Positions 5,196 through 10,576 of a stretch of 10,576 bases of DNA are shown in pieces. Position 1 is the first letter of the stretch; each line of letters opens with the position of its first letter. The notes under the pieces were generated by a model, which searched no databases, was not told where the DNA came from, and was given only the letters and a program-made list of their open reading frames with translations. A program made the translations under genes and the position numbers. Source of the stretch: Conexivisphaera sp049976725 (GTDB lineage Archaea; Thermoproteota; Nitrososphaeria; Conexivisphaerales; Conexivisphaeraceae); contig JBMFHR010000030.1 in NCBI GenBank assembly GCA_049976725.1, positions 1-10,576 of the forward strand. The letters run 5' to 3'.

Positions 5196-6827
5196 GTGGC
5201 CGGACTCCCGCCGGGCTGGCGTCCCCAGGTATGGTCGGACGATCGCGTGTCTAGGGCCCTCTCCTGGTACCGCGCCGTCATGGAGGGCAGCGCCCCAGCC
5301 AAGTTCCTGATAGCCAAGTCTGTCGAGTCGCCCGAGGATCCCCTCCGTCTGGACACGGCCGCCCTCTGGGGCCTCCACTCGGAGCTGTCGAGGGAGTTCC
5401 AATCCCTCTGGCGCGAGGCGCGCGAGGGACGGCTCGGCCGCATTCGGAGCTTCGGCCGCAGCTACCTCAAGGTCAAGGCGGAGCTCGCGCGCAGGTTGGC
5501 CTCGCCCTGCGAGCTCTGCGAGAGGCGCTGCCGCGTGGATCGCGTGAGGAGGCTCGGCGTGTGCCGCCAGCCGCTCGGCGCTGCGATCGTGCACGACTGG
5601 TTCCTCCACCCGGGCGAGGAGGACCCGCTGGTGCCCAGCGGCACGATTTTCTACGGTGGATGCAACTTCAGGTGCGTCTTCTGCCAGAACTACGAGGTGA
5701 GCCAGACGTCGCCGCTCTCCGGCACGCGCTTGGATCCGCGGGGGTTGGCTGCCGTACAGGGGGAGCTCAGGCTCTCCGGAGCTCTGAACATCAACCACGT
5801 GGGGGGAGAGCCCACGCCGTCCCTGCCAGTGGTGCTCGAGAGCCTAGTGCACCTGGACGTCAGCGTCCCCCAGCTCTGGAACAGCAACTTCTACATGACC
5901 CCTGAGGCCATGGAGCTGCTCAGGGACGTCGTCGACATCTGGCTCCCCGACTTCAAGTACGGGAATGATGAGTGCGCGCTCAGGCTCAGCGGCGCTCCAA
6001 AATACGTAGAGGTGGTGACGCGCAACCTGCTGGCGGCCGTCGACTCCGGCGACGTCATAGTGCGCCACCTGGTGCTCCCGGGACACCTCGAGTGCTGCAC
6101 GAGGCCCGCCCTCAGGTGGATATCGGAGAACCTACCCAGGGACAGGATCCTCGTCAACATCATGGATCAGTACAGGCCAGAGTACCTGGTTGCCAGGAGG
6201 CCCGGGTGGCACAGATGGAGCGACGTGTCGAGGATGCCCAGCGCCGACGAGATCCGCGAGGCCAGGGAAATCGCGAGGGAGCTCGGCCTCGTGTACGAGC
6301 CGATCAGCCGATCGCAAACCTTTTCAGCGATGGCGCGGGAGCGAGCCACGATGGACGCGAAGAGCTTGAGGGAGATGGCGGAGCGCCTCTCGAAGCTCGA
6401 GCTGGAGTACGCCGACAGGCTCAGGAGCTCCGCCGAGGGCGTCGGGAACCCAGCCGTCAGGGCAGTCATGCTGGCTGTCGCGCAGGACTCCGTGAAGCAC
6501 TCCATGCTCTACGGGACAATAGCGGAGCTGCTCAGGGGCGAGGGTCCACTCATGGACGAGAAGCAGATGGATCGCCTGGCCCGCGAGATAGACGACCACA
6601 TAAGGGTGGAGGAGGAGATGATCAGGGAGGCCAGGGAGCTGAGCTCCTCGGCCAGCAGGGAGTGCGTGAAGCTCGTGGCGGAATCGATAGCGGAGGACGA
6701 GGAGCGCCATCACAGGCTGCTGGTCGCCGTGCGCGACGTCATCCTGAGGCGGGAGACCCTCACCGAGGACGAGATCTGGGAGATGACGTGGAAGTATGCG
6801 GTCTGGCATGGGACGCCGGGCGGCTGA
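5196..6827 (+). CDS. COG1313/PflX-like radical SAM enzyme fused in frame to a ferritin-like domain
   Basis: One open frame of 543 residues from a GTG. Residues about 1-371 are a COG1313 (PflX-like) radical SAM protein. A cysteine cluster, C105-x2-C108-x3-C112 with C123, suggests an auxiliary Fe-S site. The SAM cluster is C156-NFR-C160-VF-C163, GGEPTP (203-208) is the SAM-binding motif, and the family markers RHLVLPGH and NIMDQYRPEY are present. The substrate of this family is unknown to me. Residues about 386-543 form a four-helix ferritin-like bundle with plausible diiron ligands in successive helices: E402/E404, D431-x3-H435, E472-E474, and E502-x2-H505. The junction at residues 371-386 is suspicious. 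The radical SAM part ends with the typical YEPIS, the next codon is CGA (one transition from TGA), and a promoter-like box precedes an in-frame ATG at 6351. It may be a true fusion or two genes read as one. Domain calls are firm; the fusion is uncertain. Confidence 0.85.
   Translation: MAGLPPGWRPQVWSDDRVSRALSWYRAVMEGSAPAKFLIAKSVESPEDPLRLDTAALWGLHSELSREFQSLWREAREGRLGRIRSFGRSYLKVKAELARRLASPCELCERRCRVDRVRRLGVCRQPLGAAIVHDWFLHPGEEDPLVPSGTIFYGGCNFRCVFCQNYEVSQTSPLSGTRLDPRGLAAVQGELRLSGALNINHVGGEPTPSLPVVLESLVHLDVSVPQLWNSNFYMTPEAMELLRDVVDIWLPDFKYGNDECALRLSGAPKYVEVVTRNLLAAVDSGDVIVRHLVLPGHLECCTRPALRWISENLPRDRILVNIMDQYRPEYLVARRPGWHRWSDVSRMPSADEIREAREIARELGLVYEPISRSQTFSAMARERATMDAKSLREMAERLSKLELEYADRLRSSAEGVGNPAVRAVMLAVAQDSVKHSMLYGTIAELLRGEGPLMDEKQMDRLAREIDDHIRVEEEMIREARELSSSASRECVKLVAESIAEDEERHHRLLVAVRDVILRRETLTEDEIWEMTWKYAVWHGTPGG
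6314..6326 (+). promoter_or_regulatory. Promoter-like box inside the frame, before the ferritin-like domain
   Basis: GCAAACCTTTTCA resembles GGAAAACTTTTGT, the box before the gene at 7499, in both its A-rich BRE-like part and its CTTTT part. The distance from the last T of the T-run to the next ATG is 27 bases here and 28 bases there. This would give a leaderless mRNA for the stand-alone ferritin-like domain starting at 6351. The box lies exactly at the boundary between the two protein domains. Confidence 0.4.
6351..6827 (+). other. Ferritin-like domain with its own possible start (158 residues)
   Basis: This is the C-terminal part of the 543-residue frame. From the ATG at 6351 it would make a complete 158-residue ferritin-like/rubrerythrin-type protein: helix 1 with LELEY, helix 2 with DSVKHSMLY, helix 3 with IRVEEEMI and helix 4 with EDEERHHRLL, then a short tail ending in WHGTPGG. 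Ferritin-like diiron proteins detoxify peroxide or handle iron and oxygen; the exact activity is not readable here. It is listed separately because the upstream box and the near-stop CGA codon at 6309-6311 suggest it may be a separate gene. ATG 6330 is another in-frame start but sits too close to the box. Confidence 0.5.
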
Positions 6828-6919
6828 CCGCTGGCCGTCCCAGGGCCACTAATCTTGATGCGCTCATCGAACCACTTGCACCAACCCCGCTAACTCAGCG
6901 CCGGCCCGCAGCATGTACG
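6828..6919 (+). other. Leader region before the ESCRT-III gene
   Basis: These 92 bases between the ferritin-like stop and the CdvB-like ATG hold no gene. I see no convincing TATA box. ACTAATCTT near 6849 and GCTAACTC near 6890 are weak candidates, the second at leaderless spacing. A short ATG at 6913 runs into TAA after five codons. Transcription may come partly from the upstream gene. Confidence 0.3.
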
Positions 6920-7456
6920 ATGCCCGATAACGTTCCGAGGGATCTGAGGGATCAGCTAAGGTGGGCGAAGGAGCGCGTCGACTCCCAGCTCCAGAGGCTC
7001 AACAGGATATCCGACGATGTGGATCGCCGCGAGAGGGCGCTCTTCGAGAGGGTGGTCTCGCTCAGCAGATCCGGTCAGACGCTCCGCGCCGAGAAGCACT
7101 CGGAGGAGCTCTCCCAGCTCAGGAAGCTGAGGGACACCGTGAGGGCCGTCTCGGCCACGCTGGATGCCGTATCGCTGAAGCTGGAGGGCGCGGTGAGCCT
7201 CGGCGACGCCGTTGCGGCGCTCTCGAGCGCGAGGACGGCGGTCTCCAGCCTGAGCCGCCAGGTGAGGGGTATGAGCCCGGACGTCGACAAGTTCCTGGCG
7301 GAGGTCGACGACGTGCTCTCCTCCACCCAGCAGGCGTTCTCGGAGATCCAGATACCCGTAACCCCGGACGCGGAGAGGATTATCGAGGAGGCCTCCGCGG
7401 TGGCCGACCTCAGGCGCGGGAGCTCGCTCCCCGAGCCGGAGCTCCAGCCGCAGTGA
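6920..7456 (+). CDS. cdvB: ESCRT-III / Snf7-family protein (CdvB paralogue)
   Basis: The protein has 178 residues, almost entirely helical and charged. Its layout matches the archaeal ESCRT-III core. A long first helix pair (about 8-75) includes LQRLNRISDDVDRRERALFERV and AEKHSEELSQLRKLRDTV. Then come VSATLDAVSLKLEG (77-90), an LGDAVAALSSARTAVSSLSRQVRGMSPDV segment (94-122), and a C-terminal helix with RIIEEASAVADLR (153-165), which resembles the end of Sulfolobus CdvB proteins. ESCRT-III proteins polymerise on membranes and drive scission in cell division and vesicle budding, remodelled by the Vps4/CdvC ATPase. No winged-helix CdvA-binding domain is present, and the tail EPELQPQ lacks an obvious MIT-interacting motif, so it looks like a short CdvB1-3-type paralogue. 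No cdvA or cdvC is in the window. The frame stays open upstream, but that part is antisense-like shadow of the radical SAM gene. Confidence 0.82.
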   Translation: MPDNVPRDLRDQLRWAKERVDSQLQRLNRISDDVDRRERALFERVVSLSRSGQTLRAEKHSEELSQLRKLRDTVRAVSATLDAVSLKLEGAVSLGDAVAALSSARTAVSSLSRQVRGMSPDVDKFLAEVDDVLSSTQQAFSEIQIPVTPDAERIIEEASAVADLRRGSSLPEPELQPQ

Positions 7457-7458
7457 GA

Positions 7459-7472
7459 CCGGAAAACTTTTG
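7459..7472 (+). promoter_or_regulatory. BRE-TATA promoter of the surface-protein/ABC operon
   Basis: CCGGAAAACTTTTG begins three bases after the CdvB-like stop. It combines an A-rich BRE-like part with a TATA-like CTTTT, about 30 bases before the ATG at 7499, and so predicts a leaderless mRNA. The T-run may also help end the upstream transcript. No Shine-Dalgarno sequence lies before the ATG. Confidence 0.5.
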
Positions 7473-7498
7473 TCTGCCCACAGCTTCAACGCTGGCCC

Positions 7499-8677
7499 AT
7501 GCACTGGAGGATGGTGGCCCTCGCTGTCGCGCTCTTCCTGGCGCTCCTGCTCCCGGTTCCGGCCGCCGCGCAATCCAGCGGCTCCATATCACTTTCAACC
7601 TACTTCACCGGGGTCACTGTTCAGGGTGGCCAGTACGTCTACACGACGGTGAACGTCACGAACCAGATGGAGACGCCGGCCAGCATCTCCCTCTCAACGT
7701 CGGCACCCCCCGGGTGGTCCGCCGTGCTCACCTACAACGGCTACAACGTGACGGCGGTCTATGCGCCCCCGGGCGGCACCAGGTCCCTCCGGCTGGCAAT
7801 CTACGTGCCCTCCTCCGCCTCCCCCGGCACTTATGAGGTGAACGTCACCGCGCGGAGCGGCCAGGCAGTGTCCAACACCCTCACCTTCTACGTGGAGGTG
7901 GCGGCGGTCCCGAAGAGCTCGCAGCCGATAACGGTGAGCGTCTCATACCCCAGCCTCTCCGGATCCCCGGGATCCACGCTGAGCTACATGTTCGAGGTCG
8001 ACAATAATCTGGGCACCAGCGCCGTGGCGACGTTCAGCATGGATACCCCGCCTGGCTGGGCCGTCACGTTCCTGCCGAGCGAGTACAGCACGACGGTGAT
8101 CTCCGGCATAAGCATGGGTCCATACTCTGTGAACCCGGGCCTAGTCGCCGACGTCTACATTCCCTCCGACGCGCAGCCCGGGATCTACAACCTGACGCTC
8201 ACCGTCACAGCCTCCGGCTACCGCGTCTCCATACCGCTCACGGCCACGGTGACCGGCACGTACAGCTACTCCCTCTCAACCCCCGGCTCCCTCCTCAGCC
8301 TCAACGTTCAGGCGGGGCGCACCACCACAGCCACAGTCATAGTGTCCAACACGGGGACCGAGCCCCTGACGAGCCTGACGCTGGTGGCCGTGCAGCCCTC
8401 GAGTGGGTGGAGCGTGTCCCTGAGTCCATCCACGATACAGGTGCTCCAGCCTGGCCAGAACTCCACCGTCACCCTCTCGGTGACGCCGCCGCCCGACGCG
8501 ATACCGGGCGTCTACGCGCTCACGGTGAGCGCGTACTCGCGGCAGGCATCCTCCCACTCCCTCACATTCCTGGTCACGGTGACCAAGCAGACGTACTGGG
8601 GAGTTGTCGGCGTGGTCGTGATAGTTGCCGCGGTCGCGGCACTCATCGCCGTCTTCTGGAGGTTCGGTAGGCCGTGA
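7499..8677 (+). CDS. Secreted NEW3-repeat surface protein with C-terminal membrane anchor
   Basis: The protein has 392 residues. Residues 1-24 form a Sec signal peptide (hydrophobic core, then PAAA-Q). Three beta-sandwich repeats of about 110 residues follow (about 30-135, 143-253, 256-363). Each has a P-P/S-x-G-W strand turn (PPGW 70-73, PPGW 184-187, SSGW 301-304) and ends with a P-x-x-A-x-PG-x-Y-x-L/V-x-V-T/S-A motif. This is the pattern of NEW3/COG1470-type domains. Five N-x-S/T sequons (52, 83, 115, 231, 321) fit a glycosylated exoplasmic protein. A single membrane helix (about 368-387) with a short basic tail (WRFGRP) fixes it facing outward. The stop overlaps the GTG of the ABC ATPase (GTGA), so the genes are translationally linked. 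It may act as a binding or guiding subunit for the exporter; that role is inferred from context. Confidence 0.85.
   Translation: MHWRMVALAVALFLALLLPVPAAAQSSGSISLSTYFTGVTVQGGQYVYTTVNVTNQMETPASISLSTSAPPGWSAVLTYNGYNVTAVYAPPGGTRSLRLAIYVPSSASPGTYEVNVTARSGQAVSNTLTFYVEVAAVPKSSQPITVSVSYPSLSGSPGSTLSYMFEVDNNLGTSAVATFSMDTPPGWAVTFLPSEYSTTVISGISMGPYSVNPGLVADVYIPSDAQPGIYNLTLTVTASGYRVSIPLTATVTGTYSYSLSTPGSLLSLNVQAGRTTTATVIVSNTGTEPLTSLTLVAVQPSSGWSVSLSPSTIQVLQPGQNSTVTLSVTPPPDAIPGVYALTVSAYSRQASSHSLTFLVTVTKQTYWGVVGVVVIVAAVAALIAVFWRFGRP
8658..8663 (+). promoter_or_regulatory. Shine-Dalgarno site of the ABC ATPase gene
   Basis: A perfect GGAGGT lies inside the end of the surface-protein gene, with 10 bases between it and the GTG at 8674. 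It fixes that GTG as the start and contrasts with the leaderless first gene of the operon. Confidence 0.7.
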
Positions 8678-9582
8678 GCTCTGAGCCCGCGCTGAGGGCG
8701 ATCGGGCTCAGGAAGGTCTACGGGGACTTCGTCGCGGTCGACCGCGTGGACCTCCAGGTGGCCAGGGGCGAGGTGCTGGGACTCCTGGGGCCGAACGGCG
8801 CCGGGAAGACGACCACCATATCGATGATGGTGGGGCTTGTGCCGCCGACCGAGGGCGACGTCGTGGTCGAGGGGCGCAGCGTTAGGAAGGACCCCGTCGG
8901 AGTCAGGGCGAGGGTGGGGCTCGTGCCCGATAACCCGGGCTTCTACGAGGGTATGACGGCCTGGGAGAACCTGGCCATAACCGCGAGGCTGAACGGCGTG
9001 AAGGATGAGTCCAGGATAGACGAGGCGATATCCAGGGTCGGCCTCTCCGGGTGGACGGACGTGGAGGTTGGCAAGTTCTCGAAGGGGATGAAGCAGAGGC
9101 TCGGGATAGCTGACGCGCTCCTCAAGTCGCCCTCCGTGCTCCTGCTCGATGAGCCCACCGCTGGGCTTGACCCCAACGGTTCCGAGGAGGTCCTCAGGCT
9201 CATCAGGTCCCTCGCGGATGAGGGCGGTATCGCGATCCTGATGAGCAGCCATCTCCTCCATCAGGCTGAGTGGATCTGCGACCGCGTCGCTGTCATGGAT
9301 CACGGCAGGATCGTCGCACAGGGGACGCTCGATCAGCTGGCCGGGCGCAGGTACTACGTTGAGATGGAGCTGGAGGGCGACGTGAACTCCGCCGTCAGGG
9401 CGCTGCTCCCGCTGGGGAAGGTGAGGGTGGAGGGCAGCAGGGTGGTCGTGGAGTCCGAGGGCGACGCGAGGAGGAAGGCCGTCGAGGCGGCCCTCAGGGC
9501 GGGCGCCATACCGATCGAGGTCCGCCTCAGGAGGGCAAGCCTGGCCGAGGCCTACCGCAACCTTCTGGGGGCCGGATCTTGA
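8674..9582 (+). CDS. ABC-2 type exporter, ATP-binding subunit
   Basis: The protein has 302 residues. An N-terminal nucleotide-binding domain (about 5-220) shows Walker A GPNGAGKT (39-46), signature FSKGMKQRL (135-143), Walker B LLLDEPT (156-162) with catalytic E160, D-loop AGLDP, and switch H193. The Q-loop reads VPDNPGFY, with D86 where Gln or Glu is usual. The C-terminal 80 residues form an alpha/beta domain common in the NatA/CcmA-type ABC-2 family, possibly regulatory. It powers the permease encoded by the next gene; the cargo (drug, lipid, polysaccharide, ion or peptide) cannot be read from sequence. The GTG start overlaps the previous stop by four bases and is preceded by GGAGGT. The end overlaps the permease start as TTGA. 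The tight coupling of all three genes argues for one complex with fixed stoichiometry. Confidence 0.93.
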   Translation: MSSEPALRAIGLRKVYGDFVAVDRVDLQVARGEVLGLLGPNGAGKTTTISMMVGLVPPTEGDVVVEGRSVRKDPVGVRARVGLVPDNPGFYEGMTAWENLAITARLNGVKDESRIDEAISRVGLSGWTDVEVGKFSKGMKQRLGIADALLKSPSVLLLDEPTAGLDPNGSEEVLRLIRSLADEGGIAILMSSHLLHQAEWICDRVAVMDHGRIVAQGTLDQLAGRRYYVEMELEGDVNSAVRALLPLGKVRVEGSRVVVESEGDARRKAVEAALRAGAIPIEVRLRRASLAEAYRNLLGAGS

Positions 9583-10514
9583 GGGGAAGCCTCACAGTGA
9601 TCGAGAAGGAGCTCTCGGAGAACCTCACCAGCAGGAGGTTCATACTGATGTTCCTGCTGGTCTTCCTCTCGGGGGCCGGCGCCGTCCTGACGACCGCCCA
9701 GTCCCTCTCGGGCCTGACGACCGCCCAGTTCCTCGAGATATTCACGGGCGCGGGGAACCAGCTCTACAGCTACACATACTTCCTCAGCATCCTCGCTCCC
9801 GTGCTCGGCATAGCGATAGGCTTCGACTCGGTGAACCGCGAGCTGTCGTCCGGCAGCATGGTTAGGTTGCTGTCGAACCCCATTCACCGTGACGGCGTGC
9901 TGATCGGGAAGCTCGCGGCTGGCGTGGCCCTGATATCGCTGGTGATCGGCACCGTGAACGCCGTGGACTTGGGACTGGGCATGATACTCATGGGCTGGGG
10001 GCCGTCGCTGGCGGACGCGCTCAGGTACTTCTACTTCACAGTGGTCACGATAATCTACTCCTCGGTCTGGTACTCCATCGCGCTCTTCTTCTCGACGATC
10101 CTCAGGAGGGCCGCCACCTCGGCCCTGGCCTCGCTCGGGCTCTGGATCTTCATGACGTTCTTCATCGGCGCGTTCTCGACGGCCCTGGCCTCCGCGATAT
10201 CCCCGCTGCCCGCTTATCCTCCCCCGACGCTGCAACAGGAGGTCGCGTACATAGACACAGCGATATCCATAGCCAGGGTGAGTCCGGTCTACGTGTACTC
10301 CGAGGTCTCGGCCACGCTCCTCAATCCCTACGTTATCACGCTGTCCCCGGTCTACGTTTACACTAGCGGGATGCCGAGGACGCCTCTCGGCGTGTCGGGG
10401 AGCCTGGCGCTCGCGCTGCCAGACATATCAGCCCTAATGGCGGCGTTCTCCGTGTTCTCTATAATGGCGTTCATCGCCTTCATGAGGATGGAGATAAGGG
10501 CAAGGTGGGAGTAG
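9579..10514 (+). CDS. ABC-2 type exporter, permease subunit
   Basis: The protein has 311 residues and is strongly hydrophobic, with about six membrane segments: near 21-38, 66-82, 110-137, 146-168, 181-205 and 280-302. An amphipathic N-terminal coupling-like helix (LTVIEKELSENLTSRR) precedes the first. The segment IGFDSVNRELSSGSMVRLLSNPIHRDGVLIGKL (about 79-111) is the conserved ABC-2 permease motif: an E-x3-G-S/T...LLS-x-P...R-x4-GK pattern contacting the ATPase. A long outer loop rich in Pro, Tyr and Val (about 206-279) lies before the last helix. The TTG at 9579 is chosen because it overlaps the ATPase stop by four bases, as at the preceding junction; a GTG at 9597 is an alternative. The loop after the first helix contains a 9-residue duplication (LTTAQSLSG, then LTTAQFLEI). 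Confidence 0.9.
   Translation: MRGSLTVIEKELSENLTSRRFILMFLLVFLSGAGAVLTTAQSLSGLTTAQFLEIFTGAGNQLYSYTYFLSILAPVLGIAIGFDSVNRELSSGSMVRLLSNPIHRDGVLIGKLAAGVALISLVIGTVNAVDLGLGMILMGWGPSLADALRYFYFTVVTIIYSSVWYSIALFFSTILRRAATSALASLGLWIFMTFFIGAFSTALASAISPLPAYPPPTLQQEVAYIDTAISIARVSPVYVYSEVSATLLNPYVITLSPVYVYTSGMPRTPLGVSGSLALALPDISALMAAFSVFSIMAFIAFMRMEIRARWE
9686..9729 (+). repeat. Direct repeat of 17 bases with a 27-base period
   Basis: CCTGACGACCGCCCAGT occurs at 9686-9702 and again, identical, at 9713-9729. The offset is exactly nine codons, so the duplication keeps the frame and repeats LTTAQ in the first extracytoplasmic loop of the permease. It looks like a recent tandem duplication that has diverged between the copies. 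Confidence 0.8.
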
Positions 10515-10517
10515 CGA

Positions 10518-10576
10518 ATGGCGCTCCTACCCCAGCTGGGCCATCCAGCGAGCTCCATCCCTACGTCCAGGGCGGC
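10518..10576 (+). CDS. Possible start of a further operon gene, cut by the window edge
   Basis: An ATG four bases after the permease stop opens a frame with no stop to the edge, beginning MALLPQLGHPASSIPTSRA. Upstream, inside the permease end, AGGTGG (10503-10508) could act as a ribosome binding site, as in the ATPase gene. Third codon positions are mostly G or C, like the neighbours. The 19 full codons visible match no family I recognise, and they do not look like the N-terminus of a second permease. The stretch may equally be intergenic. Confidence 0.25.
   Translation, partial: MALLPQLGHPASSIPTSRA

Noticed and set aside
5972..6919. Long upstream extension of the CdvB-like frame
   Set aside because: It is an Arg/Gln/Gly-rich shadow of the radical SAM/ferritin gene; the ESCRT-III similarity begins only at the ATG at 6920.
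8512..9303. Antisense open frame of 263 residues over the ABC ATPase
   Set aside because: It covers the intact Walker A, signature and Walker B region and has no recognisable domain.
9552..10235. Antisense open frame of 227 residues over the permease
   Set aside because: Its product is Arg/Glu/Gly/His-rich, as expected from the complement of GC-rich codons; the plus-strand permease is unmistakable.
10527..10576. Tail of a minus-strand gene ending at a TAG at 10527
   Set aside because: Only 15 codons are visible, their third positions are less GC-rich than in the neighbouring genes, and the plus-strand frame has a better context. It cannot be excluded.
1..10576. CRISPR array, tRNA, rRNA or insertion sequence
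   Set aside because: I saw no regularly spaced repeats, cloverleaf-like segments, rRNA-like sequence, transposase or terminal inverted repeats, and nearly all the sequence is accounted for by protein genes.

Overview
This window looks like chromosomal DNA from a thermophilic archaeon of the Thermoproteota/TACK group. The DNA is GC-rich, and its codon use favours AGG/AGA arginine and ATA isoleucine. Several genes start at GTG or TTG. Most first-of-operon genes have a TATA-like box about 23-32 bases before the start codon, as expected for leaderless or nearly leaderless mRNAs. An ESCRT-III/CdvB-type protein and an AbrB-PhoU fusion are also typical of archaea. I cannot name the genus. Gene packing is tight, and I see no tRNA, rRNA, CRISPR array or insertion sequence.

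Region 1 (1-2302) carries regulatory and small genes. The 3' end of a P-II nitrogen regulator converges, with a 5-base gap, on a PhoU-type phosphate regulator that has an N-terminal AbrB DNA-binding domain. Upstream of phoU on the same strand is a membrane-anchored PEBP-family protein. A promoter region of about 140 bases separates it from a divergent 154-residue protein of unknown function.

Region 2 (2386-5091) is metabolic. A PLP-dependent Cys/Met-metabolism enzyme on the plus strand overlaps, tail to tail by 11 bases, a HAD-superfamily protein whose nucleophile motif is degenerate. The HAD gene lies downstream of a calcineurin-like metallophosphoesterase on the minus strand.

Region 3 (5196-7456) holds a 543-residue reading frame: a COG1313/PflX-like radical SAM enzyme continuous with a ferritin-like four-helix domain. 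The junction contains a promoter-like box, a candidate second ATG and a CGA codon that is one transition from TGA. It may therefore be two genes joined by readthrough or by a sequence error. An ESCRT-III (Snf7/CdvB) protein follows.

Region 4 (7499-10514) is a clear three-gene operon: a secreted, C-terminally anchored protein with three NEW3-like beta-sandwich repeats, an ABC ATPase and an ABC-2 permease, each joined to the next by a 4-base start/stop overlap. Together they suggest an exporter with a surface-exposed accessory protein. Another gene may begin at 10518 and run off the edge.

The observations most worth a second look are the radical SAM/ferritin junction, the HAD protein lacking the usual second aspartate, the surface-protein/ABC-2 operon next to an ESCRT-III gene, and a 27-base in-frame duplication in the permease.
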